Below, piece after piece: positions 4,323-7,713 of a stretch of DNA of 7,713 bases. The notes under the pieces were generated by a model. The model searched no databases. It was not told the origin of the DNA and saw only the letters and a list, made by a program, of their open reading frames with translations. Origin of the DNA: Deltaproteobacteria bacterium. Its GTDB lineage: Bacteria; Desulfobacterota; JADFXK01. Within the stretch, counting starts at the first letter, position 1; each line of letters begins with the position of its first letter. Made by a program: the position numbers and the translations under genes. The stretch covers positions 1 through 7,713 of the forward strand of contig JADFYC010000044.1 of NCBI GenBank assembly GCA_015233295.1. The letters are read 5' to 3'.

Positions 4323-6146
4323 GTGAGTGAGCTGAAAGAAAGAACCATGCCCGCCATCTTCCAGTCTCAGGTGAGAGCATTGGGAGACCGCGCCTGCGTT
4401 GCCTATAAGAAGAACGGCGCATACGTTGACATCTCCTGGAATGTGATGAATGAAATGATCCGGAATCTGGGTTCCTATTTAATTTCTCAAGGTATCAATC
4501 CCGGCGACAATGTGGCTGTCTTTTCTCCCAATCGATACGAATGGTGGCTGGTGGACCTGGCCGTGTTATCCATCGGCGCGGTAAATGTACCCATCTATGC
4601 CACCAACTCGGCTGAAGAAGCGCATTACGTGTTGGATCATTCAGAAGCCAAAATGTGCTTTGTCGGCACCCCAAGCCACCTCCAAAAGGTGATGGAAATA
4701 AAGGGCAGGCTACCTCATCTTAAAAGCGCCATCATCTTTGACCTACCCAAAGAACCTGTGCCTGAAGTGAAGACGTTGACCGAGGCCATGAACGAAGGCG
4801 CAGCCCGGGACAACCAGGCCGAATTTGACCGCCGATTGGAGGCCATTGATCCAGGGAGCCTGGCTACCGTCATCTATACCTCCGGCACCACGGGAAATCC
4901 CAAGGGAGTCATGCTGTCCCATGCCAATTTTGTAGCCAACGTGGATCAAGTCCTGACCGATTTCGGCAACTACCTCACCAGCGAAGACATCCTTTTATCA
5001 TTTTTGCCCTTATCCCATTCCCTGGAAAGGACTGCCGGCTACTATCTGGCCATTGGTATCGGGGCCAAGGTGGCATTTGCCGAAGACTTTTCAAAAATCC
5101 AGCAAAACATGGTGGAAGTCAGGCCGACCTTGATCATCAGCGTCCCCCGGTTGTATGAAAAAATCCATGCCGGCATCTTAGCCAAGGTGGCCACAGCCGG
5201 TCCCATCAAGAAAGCCCTGTTCAACTGGGCCATGGGTCTGGCCGTAGAAGGTTTGCCCTATATCTGCCACAATAAACCCATGCCGCTGACGCTTTCCTTA
5301 AAATACTCCCTGGCCGACAAATTGATTTTCTCCAAATTGAAAGCAGCCTTGGGATTTGATAAATTGAAACTAGCCGTTTCGGGCGGGGGACCGCTTTCTG
5401 CCGGAGACGCTAAATTTTTTCTGGGCATGGGCATTATCATTCTGGAAGGATTTGGGTTGACCGAGACTACGCCGATTCTCACAGTCAACCGATTGGGGCT
5501 GATTAAACCTGGAAAAGTGGGCCAGGCCATGAAGGACACCATCCTGACCACCGGAGAGGATAGCGAACTGCTGGCCAAGGGGCCCCAAATAATGTTGGGC
5601 TATTATAAAAATGAGGAAGCTACCAAAGAAGTTTTTACCCCGGACGGTTTTTTAAAGACAGGTGATATAGCGGCCATGGATGAAGATGGCTACTGGGCGA
5701 TTACCGGCCGGATTAAGGACATCATCGTCACCTCCGGCGGCAAAAACGTTTCTCCCCAGAACATTGAAAATAGCCTGAAATACTCCCATGTTATCGAACA
5801 AGTGGCGGTTATTGGGGATCGACGAAAGTATCTTTCCGCCCTGATTATTCCAAATTTTGAAGAGTTAAGCAAGTGGGCCGGGGAAAAGAACATTTCCTTT
5901 AAAGACAACAAGGACCTGATCGAAAACGACCAGGTCTTGAAACTCTACGAACAGGAACTGGCGGAGCGTACCAAACAGTTTGCCAGGGTGGAACAAATCA
6001 AAAAATTTCGACTGTTAGATTCGGAATGGACTCAACTCACCGGTGAACTGACTCCGACACTCAAGGTCAAAAGACGGGTTATAGAAAATAAATACGCCAA
6101 TGAAATAAAAAGCATGTATCAGCCGGAGGTTCCAGGGAAAAATTGA
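4323..6146 (+). CDS. AMP-forming long-chain acyl-CoA synthetase (FAA1/FadD15 type)
   Basis: It activates free fatty acids to acyl-CoA through an acyl-adenylate, using ATP and CoA, at the cytoplasmic side of the membrane. The 607 residues carry all adenylation-family motifs: the phosphate loop YTSGTTGNPKG (185-195), FLPLSHSLER (227-236), GFGLTETTP (376-384, the A5 motif with acidic and Thr residues that bind AMP), GYYKNEEATKE (426-436), TGD (446-448), GRIKDIIVTSGGKNVSP (462-478, hinge between the domains) and GELTPTLKVKRR (574-585). The last contains the probable catalytic Lys581. Length (about 600) and the SGGKNVSPQNIE and LTPTLKVKR motifs point to the COG1022 long-chain class rather than short E. 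coli FadD (561). The GTG start has GGAGGG 5 nt upstream. A 119-bp gap separates it from the methyltransferase. Its stop abuts that of the convergent thioesterase. The exact chain length is unknown. Confidence 0.95.
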   Translation: MSELKERTMPAIFQSQVRALGDRACVAYKKNGAYVDISWNVMNEMIRNLGSYLISQGINPGDNVAVFSPNRYEWWLVDLAVLSIGAVNVPIYATNSAEEAHYVLDHSEAKMCFVGTPSHLQKVMEIKGRLPHLKSAIIFDLPKEPVPEVKTLTEAMNEGAARDNQAEFDRRLEAIDPGSLATVIYTSGTTGNPKGVMLSHANFVANVDQVLTDFGNYLTSEDILLSFLPLSHSLERTAGYYLAIGIGAKVAFAEDFSKIQQNMVEVRPTLIISVPRLYEKIHAGILAKVATAGPIKKALFNWAMGLAVEGLPYICHNKPMPLTLSLKYSLADKLIFSKLKAALGFDKLKLAVSGGGPLSAGDAKFFLGMGIIILEGFGLTETTPILTVNRLGLIKPGKVGQAMKDTILTTGEDSELLAKGPQIMLGYYKNEEATKEVFTPDGFLKTGDIAAMDEDGYWAITGRIKDIIVTSGGKNVSPQNIENSLKYSHVIEQVAVIGDRRKYLSALIIPNFEELSKWAGEKNISFKDNKDLIENDQVLKLYEQELAERTKQFARVEQIKKFRLLDSEWTQLTGELTPTLKVKRRVIENKYANEIKSMYQPEVPGKN

Positions 6147-6584
6147 TCAGTCAGTCTCTCTCCGTTCATCAAGTTCCACATAAACCGTCACCTTCTTCAG
6201 GAATTCTTCGGACAAGATCGTGGAACTGTTAGTCTGATAATCATAACCGACCTGAACCGATTCCCCCTTGGCGTAAATTATGGACTCATCATCCCGGTCG
6301 ATCAGTTGGTACCTGAAATCAAACCGCTTGTTCCCAACGTAGCTGATCCACATTTGCACCGCCACTTTATCCCGCAACGTGACCGGCCTGAGATAATCAC
6401 AACTGACATGGGCCAGAATAAAATTGAATTGCCGGCCCTCCGGTCTATCAGACAATTGAAGGAAAAACGCTTTCCGCCCCTCCTCAAAGTAGGTCATATA
6501 CACTGCATTGTTGACGTGCCCCATCGCATCCAGATCACGAAATCGAACAATGACATCAGTAATAAATTTCCTGTGGCCAGTCAT
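6147..6584 (-). CDS. Hotdog-fold acyl-CoA thioesterase (4HBT/YbgC-like)
   Basis: The 145-residue protein should hydrolyse an acyl-CoA thioester. Its N-terminus carries the 4-hydroxybenzoyl-CoA thioesterase signature RFRDLDAMGHVNNAVYMTYF (residues 14-33). Asp19 of DLDAMGHVNN aligns with the catalytic Asp17 of the Pseudomonas enzyme, and the following segment forms the central hotdog helix (YMTYFEEGRKAFF). The later part, from FILAHVSCDYLRPVTLRD through KRFDFRYQLID and YAKGESVQVGYD, is the expected beta sheet. Length is normal for the family. The ATG at 6584 has AAGGAG 8 nt upstream. It points towards the acyl-CoA synthetase with no intergenic base, so it may balance or edit the acyl-CoA pool that enzyme makes; that link is inference. 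Acyl specificity cannot be read from the sequence. Confidence 0.93.
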   Translation of the reverse strand: MTGHRKFITDVIVRFRDLDAMGHVNNAVYMTYFEEGRKAFFLQLSDRPEGRQFNFILAHVSCDYLRPVTLRDKVAVQMWISYVGNKRFDFRYQLIDRDDESIIYAKGESVQVGYDYQTNSSTILSEEFLKKVTVYVELDERRETD

Positions 6585-6644
6585 TAATCGGCTCCTTTAA
6601 CTTAATTTAATCTATTGCCTCAGGCCGGGCATTGTGATAACAAA

Positions 6645-6747
6645 TTTCGGGTTGCATGCTGCTTGTTACTGGTCACTCGTTGAAGACAACAAGCAACGAA
6701 AAACCAGCAACCATGTCACCTCGCAACCCGTAACCCGAAACCCGTAA
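6645..6747. repeat. Intergenic palindromic repeat with 7-bp tandem AACCCGT/A units
   Basis: Between the divergent thioesterase and protease genes lies a nested inverted-repeat module. TTTCGGGTT (6645-6653) matches the complement of AACCCGAAA (6732-6740), and GGGTTGC (6649-6655) that of GCAACCC (6723-6729). Inside it, GCTTGTT (6661-6667) pairs with AACAAGC (6688-6694). The right arm contains three 7-bp units (AACCCGT, AACCCGA, AACCCGT) at 6725-6745. It ends just before the protease ATG, so it forms that gene's immediate leader. The low-complexity, self-complementary make-up suggests a dispersed REP-like element rather than a unique regulatory site. No transposase or target-site duplication is seen. 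Confidence 0.6.
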
Positions 6748-6755
6748 GAGGAAAC

Positions 6756-7713
6756 ATGAATGGTTATGCCCTGGTCATACTCTTCACGCTGCTCATTGAG
6801 ACCCTGTTAAGTCTGGCGGCGGATCTGCTGAATCTGAAGAACCTAAAGGATGAATTGCCCACGGAGTTCCTGGGCGTCTACGACCCAGACCGATACCGTC
6901 TGGCCCAGGAGTATCTTCGGGCAAATACCCGGTTCGGTCTGGTCACTTCCATCTTTGATCTGGCCGTCGTGCTGTCATTTTGGTTGTCAGGTGGATTTAA
7001 CTTTATAGATATCTGGGTGAGGGGGTGGGGTTACGGCTCGGTCATCACCGGGTTGATTTATGCGGCCATCTTGATAGGGGCTAAGAACTTGTTGACTCTC
7101 CCTTTCCAGATCTATGCCATTTTCGTGATCGAAGAACGTTTTGGATTCAACAAAACGACACCGACCACTTTTGTTAAGGATACCCTCAAGGGCATTGCCT
7201 TGACCGTTGTTTTAGGCGGCCTCCTCCTGGTCTGCGTCCTATCCTTTCTTGAGTCCGCTGGTGGTAACGGCTGGATCTACTGCTGGGTGGCGACTACCGT
7301 TTTCATTCTGGCGATATATTTTGTTGCGCCCACGTGGCTCCTGCCATGGTTCAACAAATTTGATCCGTTGGAGGAGGGGACGTTGAAGTCGGCCATCATG
7401 TCCTATGCCCAGTCCGTAAAGTTCCCATTGGAAAATGTTTTTGTTATGGACGGCTCACGGAGATCCACCAAATCCAACGCCTTTTTCACCGGATTTGGCC
7501 GGCACCGTCGGATCGCTCTATTCGACACCCTGATTGCCCAGCACACAGTGCCCGAACTGGTGGCGGTCCTGGCCCATGAGATCGGCCATACCGAGGCGCG
7601 GCACGCGGTCAAGCAGATGGAAGGCGCGATCGGTTACACGTCGCTCATGTCGCTTGCCGAGGTCCTGGACCCGCGCGACAAAGAGAAGAAGGACGCCGAA
7701 TGGAAATACCTGA
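6756..7713 (+). CDS. M48 family membrane metalloprotease, Ste24/CAAX-type N-terminus (runs off the window)
   Basis: M48 proteases are membrane zinc peptidases. The 319 visible residues begin at an ATG preceded by AAGAGGA. Residues 1-273 follow the Ste24/CAAX protease pattern: a hydrophobic span at 4-21, others near 61-85, 95-115, 145-165 and 178-196, the loop FVIEERFGFNKTTPTTFVKD (123-142), and DGSRRSTKSNAFFTGFG (232-248). HEIGH (274-278) supplies two zinc His ligands and the catalytic Glu. In Ste24 enzymes this is followed by a basic stretch (like YKKKH) and a membrane span. Here the sequence goes on TEARHAVKQMEGAIGYTSLM and then a charged segment, as in soluble or periplasmic M48 proteases. 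Third-position GC also rises, to about 85% over the last 41 codons against about 67% before. The frame is open to the edge, and the third zinc ligand is not reached. The N-terminal family is secure; the last 41 residues may come from another gene. Confidence 0.85.
   Translation, partial: MNGYALVILFTLLIETLLSLAADLLNLKNLKDELPTEFLGVYDPDRYRLAQEYLRANTRFGLVTSIFDLAVVLSFWLSGGFNFIDIWVRGWGYGSVITGLIYAAILIGAKNLLTLPFQIYAIFVIEERFGFNKTTPTTFVKDTLKGIALTVVLGGLLLVCVLSFLESAGGNGWIYCWVATTVFILAIYFVAPTWLLPWFNKFDPLEEGTLKSAIMSYAQSVKFPLENVFVMDGSRRSTKSNAFFTGFGRHRRIALFDTLIAQHTVPELVAVLAHEIGHTEARHAVKQMEGAIGYTSLMSLAEVLDPRDKEKKDAEWKYL

Noticed and set aside
6306..6587. 93-codon plus-strand frame opposite the thioesterase
   Set aside because: It is a shadow of the hotdog thioesterase, whose catalytic motif is clear on the minus strand.
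7403..7612. 69-codon minus-strand frame within the protease gene
   Set aside because: It is antisense to the M48 conserved region, with low-complexity Arg/Ser-rich translation typical of a shadow frame.

Overview
The window reads as ordinary chromosomal DNA of roughly 50% GC from a Gram-negative-like bacterium. A member of the Desulfobacterota (the old Deltaproteobacteria) fits best. The grounds are the yceD-rpmF-plsX gene order, a Cys-rich YceD, separate acyl-CoA synthetase and thioesterase genes, and a stuttering AACCCGT/AACCCGA intergenic repeat. This placement is inferred from gene content, not computed.

Layout. (1) Positions 1-1401, minus strand: a conserved housekeeping operon, yceD (DUF177) > rpmF (ribosomal protein L32) > plsX (phosphate acyltransferase, cut by the left edge). 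A near-consensus sigma70 promoter at 1374-1401 drives it, through a roughly 100-nt leader with two small hairpins. (2) Positions 1267-1835: a 569-bp divergent intergenic region. Besides the leftward promoter it holds a possible rightward promoter, 10-bp-phased repeats, a GC-rich hairpin, an A/T inverted repeat, and a possible 25-codon upstream ORF whose stop overlaps the next start as ATGA. (3) Positions 1836-4203, plus strand: a 590-residue Trp-rich, probably all-helical protein that I do not recognise, followed 46 bp later by a small class I SAM-dependent methyltransferase. (4) Positions 4323-6146, plus strand: an AMP-forming long-chain acyl-CoA synthetase. (5) Positions 6147-6584, minus strand: a hotdog-fold acyl-CoA thioesterase. 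The stop codons of these last two genes abut head-on in the palindrome TGATCA. (6) Positions 6645-6747: an intergenic palindromic and tandem repeat module. (7) Position 6756 to the right edge, plus strand: an M48 membrane zinc protease that starts as a Ste24/CAAX-type enzyme. Directly after its HEIGH motif it continues with sequence typical of a different M48 branch and with higher GC. This is either a natural chimera or an assembly artefact.

How the genes relate. PlsX feeds acyl-phosphate into phospholipid synthesis. The synthetase makes acyl-CoA from free fatty acid, and the thioesterase can hydrolyse acyl-CoA. The window is therefore loosely themed on acyl-chain metabolism, next to translation (L32, YceD). 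I see no defence system, CRISPR array, transposase, tRNA or rRNA. The least explained parts are the Trp-rich protein with its leader region and the M48 junction.
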